This document shows positions 63,897 to 64,000 of a stretch of 64,000 nucleotides of DNA, one piece after another; within the stretch, counting starts at the first letter, position 1, and every line of letters starts with the position of its first letter. Made by a program: the position numbers and the translations under genes. This DNA is from Helicobacter pylori (GTDB lineage: Bacteria; Campylobacterota; Campylobacteria; Campylobacterales; Helicobacteraceae). The notes under the pieces are model-generated. The model saw nothing but the letters and a program-made list of their open reading frames with translations, was not told the DNA's origin and ran no database searches. The DNA is taken from positions 310,001 to 374,000 of the forward strand of contig NZ_CP071935.1 in NCBI RefSeq assembly GCF_030062585.1, written 5' to 3'.

Positions 63897-64000
63897 TTAA
63901 GGCTTTTTGGGGCTTGTAAAAAGAGCCACGCACAACATTCCAGTGCCAAGCCCAGCCAACACCGCGCCAATGGTGTGCATGTCTAAATAAATGCGAGCGA
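63897..64000 (-). CDS. lpxE: Lipid A 1-phosphatase LpxE, 3' end only
   Basis: The final 34 residues of a membrane phosphatase of the PAP2 family whose gene continues past the window. DMHTIGAVLAGLGTG is the third PAP2 motif (His), and the last helix and a short tail PKKP follow. In H. pylori LpxE (HP0021) removes the 1-phosphate so that EptA, the next gene, can add phosphoethanolamine. The stop lies at 63897-63899. Identification is by context and this motif, since only the end is visible. Confidence 0.75.
   Translation of the reverse strand, partial: ARIYLDMHTIGAVLAGLGTGMLCVALFTSPKKP

Overview
The window is a chromosomal segment of Helicobacter pylori. The evidence is convergent: AT-rich sequence with short dense operons, a GroES with a His/Cys-rich tail, the outer-membrane adhesin HopZ with a CT repeat in its signal sequence, the Csd1/Csd2/CcmA cell-shape cluster, ComB2-B3-B4, tandem CeuE paralogues, and a gene order that I recognise from reference strain 26695. 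In that numbering (from memory) the window runs HP1549 down to HP1538, then HP1556 up to about HP1590, and on through the numbering origin from HP0001 to HP0021. It looks like a single continuous chromosomal region with no plasmid, prophage or insertion sequence.

Layout. 1-12635: end of secF, a small membrane protein, leuS, lptE, folC, the csd2-csd1-ccmA helical-shape cluster, mfd and the petABC (bc1 complex) operon. 12636-14868: a locus with coding relics on both sides of a phase-variable, currently broken phosphoethanolamine-transferase-like gene; gene order suggests a rearrangement junction here. 14869-18250 (minus strand): ftsI and flgB-flgC-fliE behind a sigma-54 promoter. 18454-23646: ftsW, tandem ceuE genes, ahpC, metQ. 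23714-31073 (minus): mrdA, an MreD-like gene, engB, lptA, lptC, kdsC, rlpA, a lytic transglycosylase and tatD. 31148-33695: ribE, flhX, metN, metI. 33882-35926 (minus): a small secreted protein, lpxF, wecA. 36062-39981: pdxJ, pdxA, tsaD, flgG. 39982-43402: an accessory island of three YaaW/UPF0174 paralogues, one clearly degraded, plus a tiny Asn-rich protein gene. 43403-47415: nusB, ribH, kdsA, carbonic anhydrase, pyrF, panC. 47429-47969: five tRNA genes. 48424-50528: hopZ, out of frame. 50854-52876: groESL. 53162-59866: dnaG, a PP-loop protein, an unknown gene and comB2-B4. About 59893-60000: an SRP RNA. 60078-64000: a lipoprotein, cheV1, nspC and the 3' end of lpxE.

Themes. Envelope assembly dominates: LPS core and transport (kdsA, kdsC, lptA, lptC, lptE), O-antigen initiation (wecA), lipid A remodelling (lpxF, lpxE and an eptA-like gene), peptidoglycan synthesis and trimming (ftsI, mrdA, ftsW, csd1, csd2, rlpA, mltD-like). 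Flagellar rod genes, a chemotaxis adaptor, natural transformation (comB), metal and methionine uptake and respiration make up most of the rest.

Most interesting points: two dinucleotide-repeat phase switches, both in the OFF length; a homopolymeric A tract at the hopZ promoter; a 1.2-kb tandem duplication that carried a piece of ftsW with it; the YaaW island with a shared start-region deletion, heptamer repeats and a previously unlisted 46-residue gene; and an SRP RNA recognised from its GGAA hairpin. Locus tags and published roles are from memory; coordinates, motifs, repeat counts and frame relationships were read from the sequence.
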